The position numbers were made by a program, and so were the translations under genes. A stretch of 64,000 bases of DNA from JANNSO01 sp964485395 (GTDB taxonomy: Bacteria; Spirochaetota; Spirochaetia; Treponematales; UBA12059), in contig CAZAJF010000001.1 of the NCBI GenBank assembly GCA_964485395.1, positions 1 through 64,000 of the forward strand. The letters run 5' to 3'. Shown here in pieces: positions 52,501 to 58,610 of this stretch (positions are counted from its first letter, which is position 1; the number at the start of each line of letters is the position of its first letter). The notes under the pieces were generated by a model, which searched no databases, was not told the origin of the DNA, and was given only the letters and a program-made list of their open reading frames with translations.

Positions 52501-54539
52501 ATACCAACAGGTCGCGGCTTGGAGCTTTTATTCTAAGGCAAAACGAGACCGTTGACTTCGCCGGTTTCAATATGTTCAGGAGCACAAGCGATACTATCTC
52601 GATAGGCACGGGAGCAGCGCTCGCATTGCCTTCGGACGCGACGAGCACTGGTTTCAGGGTGACGCTCCCGAGCAGCGATACGTATGCAAGTGGAAATGTT
52701 CTCCTGACCGTCAGCGCCGTGACGAACGTCAACAACAACAACGACAACACCAAGACCTGGAACAAGGAGTATGAAGCGGTCAAAGCCGGCTCGGAACTTT
52801 GGAACGATGATCGCTCGGTTCACATCTGGCGTTCGGACGACAACCAAACCGGTGGCAATCGCGGCTACTTCACTGGCAGCTTGGATCCAGAATATCCAGC
52901 CATGAGCCAGGACGGTACAGGCTTGCTGTATGGTAGTTGGAGCAACTATGCCTCTTCGAGCGTGTATTATGGTATCAACAACACTAACGCAACTGAGTTC
53001 TTCAATAGCTACGACCCCTTGGAGCACACCGATATCAGTTTCGGCACTCGTATGGCAATCGCTTGGAACGCCAATACATATGGCAACGGGACGTGGGGTC
53101 CGACCGGCGCAGGAGGGGTATACGCCTATGATAGTGCGGCAAACGCAGCCTTAGACTCAAATTGGGGCAATGCCTATGAATCGGAGTTACTGTATCATGA
53201 CCAGCGATTGATGCAGTTCATCAACCAACGCATAGTCACGCAAGGTAATAATCTGCATGTTTCCTATTACGATACCGACACGAAGGCAATGAAGTATTGG
53301 TATGCCTTGAGCGGCGCTAATCCCGCATATGCCCAGACATGGATCAACCTCGATGGAGGAATGGACGAGCATGATGGAAACACCTCTACGTCTATCACCT
53401 ATGCAAGCGCGACCGCAACCAATTCCAACTATACCTCGCCTAATAATGGCGTCACTGTCGCCCAACATTATGTAGTTCTCGGCGATAAAGTCGCAAATGG
53501 GACACAGATTGCAAGAATGTCCAATAACGCGATTGTAAACGCAACGACCAATGGGTTTGTCACGTATCTGCTTCCTGTTGGATCCGCATCGCCAAGGAAT
53601 GTCGCAACGACCATAGGGACATTAGGGTCTCATAGAGTCTTGTCTGTCTCTACTAACGTTGGTGACGATGTCGTCATTAATCCAACACCAACAACAATTT
53701 TAACGCTTGAGAATTATGCGGGAACTACGACACCAATCTTGACGACAGTTGCTGGAGCTATTGGTTCAAGGAGCGCAGTCGGGACTGCAGTAGTTGACAC
53801 GACCGTCTTAAGCCTAATTGTCACGGATTTAACGAGAATCGTTAGAACTGGTCGTTCGACGGCCGCCGGCGAGTTCAGCGCAATAGCCGTCACGCCTAAC
53901 GGTTATCCAGCCATCGCGTACTACGACATCACCAACCAAACGGTAAAACTGGCACGGGCCAGCATTGCCGTTCCTATCGCCGCAACTGATTGGCGAACCC
54001 AAACCGTCATGACTACCGGCGTGGGCGGAGACCCAAATTTCAAGTATTCCGGTAAGTATATCAGCATGAGGATCGACGCCTCTGGGTACGTACATCTTTC
54101 GTTCTTCAGGAACTCGACGGGAGATCTCATATACATGAGGTCGACTAACACCTCGAACGAGGTTAACGCTGCCACGCCCTATACTTTCGGGAAAAGCGTT
54201 ATAATCGATTCCAACGGTTCCGTGGGTACATGGACGGACGTCAGCCTGGATGGAACCAATCCGGTCATCTCCTATCTCGATTCCTCTTTGGTCAATACCT
54301 TTGATGGAATCAAGATCGCCTACTACGATGCGGCGATCGACAATCTGGTAACCGCCACCGGCGATCTGGACAACGTGCCCGACACCATCGACGGATGGGA
54401 GACCATGAATGCCGCGCTTGGATATGAGGTTGAAAGCGTGCGAACGAGCGCCGAAGTCGATCGTGGCACCAATTTCTGGAAAGCCGCGGTCGGTTACAGT
54501 TCTTCGGATTACTTCCGAATCGGGTATTACCTCAAATAA
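37590..54539 (+). CDS. Giant Ig-like repeat lipoprotein (5649 aa)
   Basis: It starts at ATG 37590, behind GGAGG (the ATG at 37578 is part of that ribosome site). The signal peptide ends at C26 (MFATC). The chain is a string of Ig-like domains; I count roughly 35-40 D-x-x-x-P junctions (VRIDTTIPT, FYYDLLPPT and similar). Between about 41.7 and 44.8 kb a block of four domains recurs with a 1377-base period. Near the C-terminus two copies of the DVSG...RGKV...DVVPY module and a propeller-like end match the 1988-residue paralogue. Inserted segments at about 42.47, 43.85, 48.5, 51.8 and 53.5 kb differ in style, some resembling tailed-phage structural proteins. It is probably an extended surface fibre or adhesin of about 590 kDa, driven by a sigma-54 promoter. 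Confidence 0.88.
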   Translation: MNRKATLDRSIATLLGIFILVMFATCKAPFGLGGQVDMAAPKVSLETPIQNSYNRAEIIVSGTASDDLTVKSVDVTLSSLGGVAYITVPAVYADGKYTVSVPTTLAGSIVPDGKTLISAKATDNLGKTSSVSIGVIIDNTLPTVLVSVPQGRSAQKPTASTFLSIKGETYDPSTVSAVIVSLIDKDSKILATKTAEGTASWSVNFDFNDSATFAVKPTDGTYTYTITTTDNVGNISTSFYHVQDIWSLLSADSAFPTMDQIGSADQGGTDSSPRVLEKASLQAVKIASGDFALDENSDNPVINFGNSPIIGVAVPISGDIKDDKDGINMDSITASITGVSTVGDDISTADMAANIIKSLKTSTDGNGIVTFSIDLKRTNGEYLKKGRYSITLKAQDKAAASKSTGKTTATFNFFIDGEDPRIASWTPNSEFVNLGPGNTLDMTAIATDDNTLASLSFQALNLDGTALSPKLDATLTGTTWSTTLTLTSAPTDFKVRIATVDEAGKTVSQDIFYGVDKIAPTLTITGPALNEWLSGTGTTASGAITANDTNPVPYVKYMLLERTAAVPTQDVGSWESATGGTGWTAAISLSGKTEGLYTLYAYAIDKAGNKSPLVSRNFGIDQASPELTETGIGDLTAIVNKNDLLTGFSMAGTITETYGVDSFTITQRKDSGAVVQIPVTANAIWNLPNLPRKPSDPSTQIILGADGLYEYTITVVDKAGKEATMKRTVRRDTTGPDLSVSNLDDYAFIVDNNYIVNGSASDLSGLAANSIQYSLNDGPAWAASSAAWKTVTTQGQSWTLELSTLPAMTEGSPQEICFRASDVNGLTKVLGPIHFGVDLSDPELTVTNLATLNNSTQKADFTLAGTSRDKNGIKALEISFDGGTTWANVNSFNPATDKTTDYTTINWNHPITVNGLNDGTKAMRVRTTDTYNKKNETSFSIRFDATAPTFNVNNLVDNQLVTLLSLSVNGTWSDNGGSGTTGGLAKMQYSLDDAVWLDLIPTTASTWSGTIDFTPQGQKLNQNVYFHSIDNIGNVSASTVVSTLKVDTALPMTTVLHDGDSDWTGTIYISDPAGFDLTGTASDTLSLATGTLTVTGPANSGVGTLTFTPGTTSRAWSVPIAPTADGTYTYTITLTDSAGRIATETRTVVYDKTIPDLTISNLSTSESNYISTSDFTIRGIATDITSGVLLNSIQYRLDSGSGWGSWGAISGFAQSWNHNVAGLSEGSGQSIQFKVSDNAGNTTTTPVILIGVDLYNPRATETAYTSALIQSKDSVTFTGKADDDFTGLTGRLAATAILSWSKDGAPSTNVVLVDADGPDDNILTVGDNIPGAGNGDWSWTLNKSNGDGLYVVTLTVTDIASKVSTVTRTVQIDTTAPALTITAPMDSESTSTPSYTIKGTARDTGGVGFDGVSDISYKLDATAFIGMTFSSGINWEATVNLGATEGPHTLQFYSTDKLGNVTTTETRTMFYDLQPPTLDETTIATTDTRFTNSAVISLGGTLYDSNEATTVTISATKNGTPITVTPPTAAYVIVDQQNGTWTSSYTHTGDGLYVFAITGKDVANKTQIIQRTVRVDTTVPTVTPTALSGWKSSTVSIGGSAADTGGSTLDLVEYQVGGSVGTIAATAMVTGKKYRIVTPGDTIFTDFGSASSDAGTEFYASGAGTGTGTVSAWLYANGTASWSASVDTTKYAETTTGVPHIINVRSKDKAGNYSVTGTINLAIDGSNPAASMAVSGTSLIDGGAELRAADFTLSGACNDSTITAGRMATAVTLSYTKDGGSSTGLTLTTGGAGSASWTYNQAATGANDGLYVYTLTVEDQAGNVSTATKTVRIDKTLPEITITSPGAGEQFLINTATLQGTAVDIGSGIDIATLKYSLNGAAEQSLTLNGTSWTVTNAPLGAAQGAKTLYVTGKDKLGNSFTTSTVTFYYDLLPPTLAETTINSTDTKFSNNVDISLGGTLYDSNEATSVAISATKNGTAITVSPPTVGYVVVNQQNGTWTSTYTHTGDGLYVFNITGTDAANKTHIVQRTVRIDTTIPTVTPTALSGWKSGTVTIGGSAADVGGATLDVIEYQVGGSVGTIPATAMVTGKKYRIVSPGNTVFTDFGATSSTVDTEFYASGAGTGTGTVSAWLYANGTISWNANIDTTKYAETAVGVPHVINVRSKDKAGNYSSIGTINLAVDRDNPQAVISVPAEWLTIDSLYAAKLGFTLTGNANDFTSTAGRQADTAVLKYTKDGGALTTAAGFSFDAVAGTWSWDASALTDGLYVFTLTVTDIAANTTTATRTVRMDKTAPTVTIVTPTSNALSTSATYPIQGSILDFGIGVDSLDVTSVQYTLNGGSAINATLTGSNWSANADLGLGTGSQGTRIFVVTVKDKLGNSASSSPITFYYDALPPTVTETLINSTQMAYKSSNFTLTGVIEDTNAIKSIKVETQKSSAGSPTTVYQNLALSGLTYTWSALVDVDIDGAGTDPGLDDGEYAFTITATDTANRTMIINRTIRIDTSLPTVLINSLLPVTAGNKVNGVVTLSAIASDDNGIQGVKYFLLNDASTPVYATAGGTSLGNAPYSINIDTTAKLDGTWVLWLVAQDKAGNEKTVSSSISIDQTKDTPTATIDSPAVGSVIGTDKKVRGTFSDDDGVLANSAILYVRKSGETDYITNAINTASNADQLIAWTVDLTTYLALPANGDGTYEMYFAVTDDAARKSGKLAATKTLGIQTFKWDNNPPTISTPAITSPKAAYKEGDAIVLTWTAFDASGLASQTIDVDTASTGLSAVSSTGGIGYTATYTVPAGGSSGNRTFTLLVEDGTTKTSTRTITFLVDIDDPEVQDAHTVNPSFIGSTPNGQFELKGTATDNRALSKVLVQVSNNGGTIWGAWVATVFTVDAWGEASLSSGNWTFNVENSATCVPASGNLSFRMKAQDQAGNESAVVTRTQAVNQEADKPTVTIISPVDGSSYGTTVQISGTAADDDNLSDLDNNGSLDYKSKASGGTDADNTVKVVYRGVTPVVAEIVDYPTVTGSGKNANFNLSIDGLASGSWAVKVMAKDDAGTWGVYTDEVVFNVNAGAPSLSITTSVTTFIKTSTLLLEGTASDTDGVKYVWIRVNGGTWKLADGTWDDDNNGGTPVVALTDGNADKLWDILPIRAVNWSYTIDAGTLGADGLKTIEVQAKDAGDFIANQQLSTTKDTLFPEGTFDAQFRDNPSGSFLSITQLNKMVRVTGTVTELNLADTDPIMIKIDTGIWTAVTNTFVWSYVWDTIALTGDHTLLLKTIDKAGNETISDPYNVTINQAKDVPELSSNLIAAALPADAGNNVIGSLRKLSGTITDDDGFLLNSAVSIYLDGNVTAVSSVTNTAGTTASWEKTFAEIDLPQGEHRARIVITDRNGQTYDAGTTYFIVDTSNPTLTIGSPDAGTKIKAGTLTLLGTASDSGGLTDGSTALIVTIRHSNASSYFYNGGLGRVFTPVISNSDPAWSQAITIDDTTKDGTLYADLELTDRAGKVTALTRSFVIDTTVPTLTLSYPAVSSYINGLVAITGTADDTNGLSDLTFEVLNPSTFLPYPGLARVSSGMSAWEFSLNSTSCAIASKGVDVNGDSKLWKVFFKLTATDTPGNVTVLKPSIIPATDVSIATGEITLSASYVGELVLNEPVTLFAAAAPIGFTSGTTYYVRTKPSLTTITLSTTAGSDPIVPTTVGATVTVQSVWPAYFVDTDGDKPTISVTQPRNGDQIGGIVAMYGSGRDDDGSVMQVEMRIDYNGNGNFLDNRNINNDGNGIELGSNQVIFGHTVKYGNATSDGSVVTINGSVGMWEDETSWYVVPTSNNVFNLTLNAANELYASNTLGNGNIMIQVRTRDKFGLASEITNITISLDETFPRIENILPQDQTYRAGSFNLTAQFGDNTQLNLGANSRIKINVNKTGYQTLSVGAFVPGTHEYALVANVPNNGYDLTFPIDTTTYFSGTSGILYVDLFVQDESMPSPYTNQKSLTYYVDNEKPTIDWSTRIGAPDGWISPLKNGMVTINSANLAYVEGDYGDPGSVSGVDHIEMYFVKGGKVQKIKTGAAEQDAVLSEASVKLWTFNGTDWVESTGSQPLAKHSDAGFGSDWVIKIDNPAEMNADFQGLDTDTDGYYEFMGIIGSKRFRTAFNSQYLPDGLMDVHYVIYDQMGNKLHKVRRVFIANNKPEITQIKVGTDLNANTTIDAGELSFVQNINVNDTVINTGVSARNNRVFIEITASGGNGAKRYSIKHAGVERNATLVGGEISIDTSALLDSDNPDDKSFIIKVYDSTSIPTASETNQLFDTITVNLAIHNADLVPPVIEVANFGKYFVANANYASKIEDDVGLHTDNIKSGNLGYVELWANSQNDGTPTDADVSGEVIFKGKVKDDQRIQKIGVTIPGYNGNAEFDLFYGSDPDAGGPLVAGVQTGTDWAFAIDGVNNLTSNYGQVFSWNFTFNTAKITGGANTGVTAVFKVYDYRVTPAPNTSTSNLTFDVVPYVTSIIPLAPFTSRLSANTMNPLKSGYYGFYQGMTGIVINGFNLPSSTSQDADNYVRVGSTTLPLSNAIAARNTLTVNIPPTLTTSGAGNDLLNIKVNTVLAINNDNSGATYNSANEGLFTDDRKFYIDEQAPTFELALFGRKYKDQSTDDATGGLKVDVSVDSAFGNGYTDNVPYTGTDKAIKANWLGHVEYYEDSMYNNATGVGRDPDVSGIVTIRGKVADNQRIGRITATIPGFIGGNGLNNEFSIYINALVIASATTTTITLPAGVDASNVRVGQKLIFSDGLTKNVLSVTGTGTVPDPYILTWAGALATVPAGIVTLDLNSVPEFVITSSTTTSLVTATDVSSVQVGQILDFGSLGSRPVLSISGSGPYTITWTSALASAPTVGKFNNMTDDNWGLTREGADYKIDTNGVTKGHVLNWNFTFDTSKIALVAIHDLVLTFKVYDANNTPLSPSAKTMQMDVVPYITSISRDISTYNTNRSRLGAFILRQNETVDFAGFNMFRSTSDTISIGTGAALALPSDATSTGFRVTLPSSDTYASGNVLLTVSAVTNVNNNNDNTKTWNKEYEAVKAGSELWNDDRSVHIWRSDDNQTGGNRGYFTGSLDPEYPAMSQDGTGLLYGSWSNYASSSVYYGINNTNATEFFNSYDPLEHTDISFGTRMAIAWNANTYGNGTWGPTGAGGVYAYDSAANAALDSNWGNAYESELLYHDQRLMQFINQRIVTQGNNLHVSYYDTDTKAMKYWYALSGANPAYAQTWINLDGGMDEHDGNTSTSITYASATATNSNYTSPNNGVTVAQHYVVLGDKVANGTQIARMSNNAIVNATTNGFVTYLLPVGSASPRNVATTIGTLGSHRVLSVSTNVGDDVVINPTPTTILTLENYAGTTTPILTTVAGAIGSRSAVGTAVVDTTVLSLIVTDLTRIVRTGRSTAAGEFSAIAVTPNGYPAIAYYDITNQTVKLARASIAVPIAATDWRTQTVMTTGVGGDPNFKYSGKYISMRIDASGYVHLSFFRNSTGDLIYMRSTNTSNEVNAATPYTFGKSVIIDSNGSVGTWTDVSLDGTNPVISYLDSSLVNTFDGIKIAYYDAAIDNLVTATGDLDNVPDTIDGWETMNAALGYEVESVRTSAEVDRGTNFWKAAVGYSSSDYFRIGYYLK
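41720..44840 (+). repeat. Internal tandem repeat, period 1377 bases
   Basis: Matching segments such as GWKSSTVSIGGSAADTGG and GWKSGTVTIGGSAADVGG are 1377 bases (459 residues) apart, and the flanking domains (TITAP, TITSP, TIVTP starts) repeat with the same period. About two full copies and a partial third are present, strongly similar but not identical. Confidence 0.75.
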
Positions 54540-54557
54540 AAAAACAGTCCTGAATCT

Positions 54558-54586
54558 ATCCGGCCCTCCGGGGCCGGATTTTATTT
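54558..54586 (+). terminator. Terminator of the second giant lipoprotein gene
   Basis: ATCCGGCCC/GGGCCGGAT (54558-54566 with 54571-54579) with loop TCCG and a following T-rich tract, 19 bases after the stop. Confidence 0.9.
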
Positions 54587-54867
54587 CGCCTCTCTATGCT
54601 TAAAAAGCGACTGAAAGGATAATGTGCTAACTGTTCCCAGGATGAAGCAGTACGTATCGATTCGCCGGTTTCACCAGTATGGATTGGCCCCACAGTCGGG
54701 TTAATGGAGATTACGATGGAATATCTCAGCTAGCATCAAATCTAGCATTCTGAGCAGTCATTATTTGGTACTTGATAGTTAAACATTGAACAACAGGGAT
54801 CCTGTAGCTTTATTTATTATCACGAAGGAACACACCTTATCGTTTTGTGAAAAAGGAGACTGGTTTT
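54587..54867. other. Gene-free stretch before the 312-aa lipoprotein
   Basis: I see no gene and no clear sigma-54 promoter in these 281 bases. Only the AAGGAG ribosome site of the next gene stands out. Transcription could begin from an unrecognised promoter here. Confidence 0.5.
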
Positions 54868-55806
54868 ATGAAGTACAGTAGTATAAAGGCCGCAATCGTC
54901 GCGTTCTCGATTTTCTTGTTCTCCTGCTCCCCCAACTCCGGCCTGGGAGCGTCAATGCGACTCGACACCCGCTCAAGTAAACCGGATGCGGCCATGACCA
55001 AAAAGATTCAAGCGGTCGTCAATATCGCCGCGCAACTCGGTTGGAAAACCACTGCTCTACCCTCCAAAATACTTAAAGGCAATCCCGCCGATCCCAATGC
55101 GATCAGTGATGCTTTAGGTTATCGATTAGTAACCTTGGATGAAAAAAACAAGCTCAATACGTTACTGGCCTGGTCTACCCGCGATAGAGACAAGCTTACC
55201 GCCGCATTTGATCAAAAATCGATAGCATACCAAGTATTCCCACTTGAACATTGCAGACCTTGGATCAATAAAGACAGCCCCCTGCCAGCCTCCGCGTCAA
55301 CGTGGCCGCGAATAAAACTGATTGAATGGCTGGTTTGGGAGTGGTCGGCAAAGACGCTTTTGAAAAAAGACGCAGCGCGCGAATCCGCGGTTGACTATGC
55401 AGTAAAGACTCTCACACCGGAAATCGCCCGAGTACAGATTGGGGCGGATTCTATCGAACTTACCCAGTGGCAGGACGCATTCAGGGATAAAGTCACCTTC
55501 TACACTCTTGCGTCCGACCTTGCCACCCAGATTGAGGGAATACTTGCAGCCCAATCGAATCCAACCGAGCGAGATTTGGTAATGCATCGTATTCAGCGCG
55601 CCTGGTTCAACGATTACACTACCAACTATCCCAACCGCTTTTTGACAAACGGCTACGTCGACTTTGGTAAAAACGGCTATCTCGAACCGCTTTCCGTGCT
55701 CGGTATGGGGTTCTCCTTTGCAGGAATCAGAAATTTCGAGAAGACAGTCAAGTTTTCAAGCAAGGACATCCCCAAATTCTTTGAGGAACTCGCGGTCGCC
55801 AAGTAA
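54868..55806 (+). CDS. Lipoprotein of unknown function (312 aa)
   Basis: I start it at ATG 54868 (AAAGGAG about ten bases upstream) rather than GTG 54847. The signal peptide MKYSSIKAAIVAFSIFLFSC gives lipid attachment at C20. The mature start SPNSGLGASMRLDTRS loosely resembles the FGLGGQVD motif after the cysteine in the two giant lipoproteins, hinting at a shared export or anchoring feature. The rest is helical with Trp- and Lys-rich segments (LIEWLVWEWSAKTLLKKD, VMHRIQRAWFNDYTTNYPNR) and no catalytic motif known to me. It may assist the giant proteins, which is inference from position only. Confidence 0.7.
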   Translation: MKYSSIKAAIVAFSIFLFSCSPNSGLGASMRLDTRSSKPDAAMTKKIQAVVNIAAQLGWKTTALPSKILKGNPADPNAISDALGYRLVTLDEKNKLNTLLAWSTRDRDKLTAAFDQKSIAYQVFPLEHCRPWINKDSPLPASASTWPRIKLIEWLVWEWSAKTLLKKDAARESAVDYAVKTLTPEIARVQIGADSIELTQWQDAFRDKVTFYTLASDLATQIEGILAAQSNPTERDLVMHRIQRAWFNDYTTNYPNRFLTNGYVDFGKNGYLEPLSVLGMGFSFAGIRNFEKTVKFSSKDIPKFFEELAVAK

Positions 55807-55829
55807 TATTACTATTACGAAGACGTACT

Positions 55830-55885
55830 TTATCCCAGCCTGCTCGCGCCTGCATGTACTGCAATTAAAATTCAAGCTGGGATAA
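55830..55885. terminator. Possible bidirectional terminator between convergent genes
   Basis: TTATCCCAGC and GCTGGGATAA form a perfect 10-bp stem with a 36-base loop between the convergent lipoprotein genes. The long loop and absent T-tract make termination uncertain. Confidence 0.35.
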
Positions 55886-55892
55886 GTTAAAT

Positions 55893-56924
55893 TCAAAACC
55901 TCGGCTTCACATAAGGCGGCAATACCTGGTCCATGGTAAAGTCCACCCAGATTATTCCGCACTTCTGCTTGGTGCCTTCCAGCAATTTCTGGCCGATTGC
56001 CTGCGGCGGTACGGATGCTTCCAAGCCATAATCTTCCACGGCCGGTTTATCCAAAATAGTCCACCAGGGCTTATCCAGTTCGTAGCCAATTTGATACAGC
56101 ACGGTGTTAGGGTAGAAATGCTCCGCAAAACGCTGCATTTCCGTTATATACGTGTAGGAATCGTAGAAATATTGAGTATCGTCGCAGAACACGATGTCGC
56201 CGCGGTATCCATCGGGGCACATAAAGCTGCTGTCATAGTGCTTCAGTAAAAGCTGATAGGCGGGGTTATGCGACTTGACGCGTTTTTCCCATTCCCGCGC
56301 GAGTTTATCGCCAACGGGTAAACCTGCATCCGCATCCACGGCTACTGTTGTATCGGGGCTGTACCATTCCACGTCAAAGCCGAATCCTATCACGCTGGGG
56401 TGCTTCCCGAAGCGCTTGAGTACGAGATCGATGAGCTTCTCAGGGTCTGCGCGGCCGGATTCCACCTGTAAAAAAACTTTGATGCCCGCGGTATCGAAAT
56501 AATCCAGATAGGCATCGTGGGAGGCATGGGTCCGTTCTTCGGAGCCAACATGTAAAGCATCAGGCGCAAAACGAATATTCGGGTCGTTTTCTTTATAGCC
56601 TTCCGGTTTCTCAAACTCAAGGCCGCAACCTTCTTCGTCAAGATGGCCCACTATCCAAATAGTCGCAGGCACCGAGCCGGGAAAATAGCCGGCCATATGA
56701 GTCATGGACAGTGCCAGGTCCGCAGGACTCGGCCAGGCGGGCTTTGTGGTTCCCGGTTTTGTGTAATCGGGAATACCATAGATTGACGAACGTATACCGG
56801 CGTAGCTCACACTGCCCCCTTTTGGTTTTTTCTCACCACTTTTTGGTTCTTTTGAGAGGCAGGACAATGCTGCCAGAGAACTAAGACATACCATGCAGAT
56901 CAGTAGCATCTTAAATACTTTCAC
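55893..56924 (-). CDS. Lipoprotein, possibly a TIM-barrel hydrolase-like fold (343 aa)
   Basis: The signal peptide ends in LAALSC, giving lipid attachment at C22. The mature protein alternates beta strands and helices: ATIWIVGHLDEEGCG, IKVFLQVESGRADP, VIGFGFDVEWYSPD, GDIVFCDDTQYFYD, CGIIWVDFTMDQ. Strand-end acidic residues (D-V-E-W, D-D) are reminiscent of glycoside-hydrolase-like barrels, but no family-specific catalytic pair can be assigned. It follows the ABC transporter operon on the same strand but a clear terminator separates them. It could process or bind a carbohydrate for that transporter, which is speculation from proximity. Confidence 0.6.
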   Translation of the reverse strand: MKVFKMLLICMVCLSSLAALSCLSKEPKSGEKKPKGGSVSYAGIRSSIYGIPDYTKPGTTKPAWPSPADLALSMTHMAGYFPGSVPATIWIVGHLDEEGCGLEFEKPEGYKENDPNIRFAPDALHVGSEERTHASHDAYLDYFDTAGIKVFLQVESGRADPEKLIDLVLKRFGKHPSVIGFGFDVEWYSPDTTVAVDADAGLPVGDKLAREWEKRVKSHNPAYQLLLKHYDSSFMCPDGYRGDIVFCDDTQYFYDSYTYITEMQRFAEHFYPNTVLYQIGYELDKPWWTILDKPAVEDYGLEASVPPQAIGQKLLEGTKQKCGIIWVDFTMDQVLPPYVKPRF

Positions 56925-56942
56925 GTCAAAACTCCTTGCGTT

Positions 56943-56977
56943 AAAAAAGGCTGTCCGCCGATACGGACAGCCAAAAA
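56943..56977 (-). terminator. Terminator of the ABC transporter operon
   Basis: On the minus strand GGCTGTCCG/CGGACAGCC (56949-56957 with 56964-56972) is followed by TTTTTT at 56948-56943, about 25 bases after the last gene. Confidence 0.93.
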
Positions 56978-56997
56978 TCTATGCAACCAAGAAAAAA

Positions 56998-57489
56998 TCA
57001 GGGAGCCGGAGGAGCAAAAGACGACTGGGCTTCCGGATTTACTGAACCATCGGTGGTACCGGGAACGAACGTTTCCGTTGGAGCGACATAAACCGGCGGT
57101 TTAAAAACGATTATAGCCGGTTCTTTTCCCGCAACCAGCATGGGTATGGAAACCAGCACATTATCGCCGATGCCTCCCACATTAATCTTCTTCTCGTACT
57201 TGGTACCGTCCGCGAGCACTTCGATATACAACGTGTGCTTTTTCCCGCGGAGCCTGAATTTATCGCGGTCCCTGGGGTAATATTCGGCCGATTCCTGCTT
57301 ATCCACACCCACCGAAACGCCTTCGATGCCTAATACAAGACCATCCTCGGAGTCATTGTTGTCGATGTATACGTAATAGCCTTTGCCCATGTTAAAAACA
57401 AGGACGACAAGGCCCAGATAAGCCACTAAGCCGAGGAACGAAATAATCATCCTGCGAACAGTCTTTGGCGTGAAGGAAAACTTGCTCAT
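56998..57489 (-). CDS. Membrane-anchored accessory protein of the ABC transporter (163 aa)
   Basis: The 163-residue protein has one transmembrane segment (about 13-34, ISFLGLVAYLGLVVLVF), an extracytoplasmic beta-rich domain (YYVYIDNNDSEDG, HTLYIEVLADGTKYEKKINV, NVLVSIPMLVA) and a Pro/Thr-rich tail (about 130-163). It overlaps the upstream permease gene by four bases and ends the operon. I do not recognise a named family. Its coupling to the permease suggests it binds or assists the transporter on the periplasmic side. Confidence 0.65.
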   Translation of the reverse strand: MSKFSFTPKTVRRMIISFLGLVAYLGLVVLVFNMGKGYYVYIDNNDSEDGLVLGIEGVSVGVDKQESAEYYPRDRDKFRLRGKKHTLYIEVLADGTKYEKKINVGGIGDNVLVSIPMLVAGKEPAIIVFKPPVYVAPTETFVPGTTDGSVNPEAQSSFAPPAP

Positions 57490-58610
57490 TTAGCTCCTCC
57501 TTCAACGACGACTCCGCCGCGAAGACCGGCACGCAGGCGATTGGTATCGTTCTTTTCGCGCCAGGCATACAGAACCAGCGAGAAGGCAATGACGCCGTAA
57601 CCGATGAACTGCCTGAAATATTCTCCGAGGCCCGCGTTTCCGGTAAGCCGGTTTGCGGCCAGAGGAGTCACGAAAAACAGGAAGTGCAAGAGCAGAACGC
57701 CCACGAATATATTGGAGATCGAAGCGCGTTTCGCGGATGCTCCGCCGACGAGGATTGCCGCTACGGCAAAGAAACCCGTCGAGTCGTGCGACGTATACGT
57801 CGGCATGGTTCCCATGTTCTGGATAAAGATAATCTGGCCAAAACAGGCAAGCACCGTGGAAATGATAATGGCTATGATCCTGGTTCGCTCTACCGGTATA
57901 CCTGCGGCGTTTGCCACGGCCATATCGTTACCGACTGCGCGCATATCCTGGCCTAGCTTTGTCTTCTTGAACCAGACGACGAAGATGCACAGCGCGACGA
58001 GTACGAGATACGAAGCGATCGGTAAGCTGAACTTCCAGTCGCCCGCCCCGAAATTCCAGCGGAACACATTGTCCAGGCTCTGTTTCAGCGCGTCGATATC
58101 CAGGGTATTCCTGATACCGTAACCGCGGGAAAGCACTATATTCTTGGACCGTATGGGAATCAGCGTGCCCATGATGTAGAGCACGAAGAACTGGTAAATA
58201 CCGTTCATGAAGAACGCCAGGATGTAGCCCGTCACCATTTCCCTGCCCTTGGCTTTGTTAAGTATAACGCCGCAGAACCATCCCAGGAAAATGGAAATCG
58301 GGGTACCCAGCAAGGCCGCGAAGGCAAGCCCCGGTACACCCATGATATTGTAGTCGACCGCGAATATTATGCCGATCTGACCCGCCATGGCTCCGAGAAC
58401 CATGCCGAAATTGAGGCCCATGCCGGCGTAGATCGGCAGCAGCAGGGCAACGACGAGAAACGCATTGCGTCCCAAGCGCGTCAGCAGTTCCTGGATGATA
58501 CCCGGTATGGTAATGCCGCAGAACGGTACGCACAGGAGGCCAATGGCCAGGAAAAGTACGCTGACCGCGTTATTGGACATGAAACGTCCGAAGTTTTTAG
58601 TTCCGCTCAT
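57486..58610 (-). CDS. ABC transporter permease (simple sugar/nucleoside type), second subunit
   Basis: The 374-residue integral membrane protein has eight to ten hydrophobic segments and the conserved permease features of the RbsC/BmpB-type (BPD_transp_2) family, including the cytoplasmic loop GQDMRAVGNDMAVANAAGIPVE that contacts the ATPase and the following GIPVERTRI. Its pattern differs from the first permease, so the channel is probably a heterodimer. It overlaps both neighbours (four bases each). The transported substrate cannot be told from sequence; sugars or nucleosides are typical for this family. Confidence 0.88.
   Translation of the reverse strand: MSGTKNFGRFMSNNAVSVLFLAIGLLCVPFCGITIPGIIQELLTRLGRNAFLVVALLLPIYAGMGLNFGMVLGAMAGQIGIIFAVDYNIMGVPGLAFAALLGTPISIFLGWFCGVILNKAKGREMVTGYILAFFMNGIYQFFVLYIMGTLIPIRSKNIVLSRGYGIRNTLDIDALKQSLDNVFRWNFGAGDWKFSLPIASYLVLVALCIFVVWFKKTKLGQDMRAVGNDMAVANAAGIPVERTRIIAIIISTVLACFGQIIFIQNMGTMPTYTSHDSTGFFAVAAILVGGASAKRASISNIFVGVLLLHFLFFVTPLAANRLTGNAGLGEYFRQFIGYGVIAFSLVLYAWREKNDTNRLRAGLRGGVVVEGGAK

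Noticed and set aside
54587..54867. Third sigma-54 promoter before the 312-aa lipoprotein gene
   Set aside because: TTGGTACTTGATAGTT is the nearest match but lacks the GC at the -12 position.
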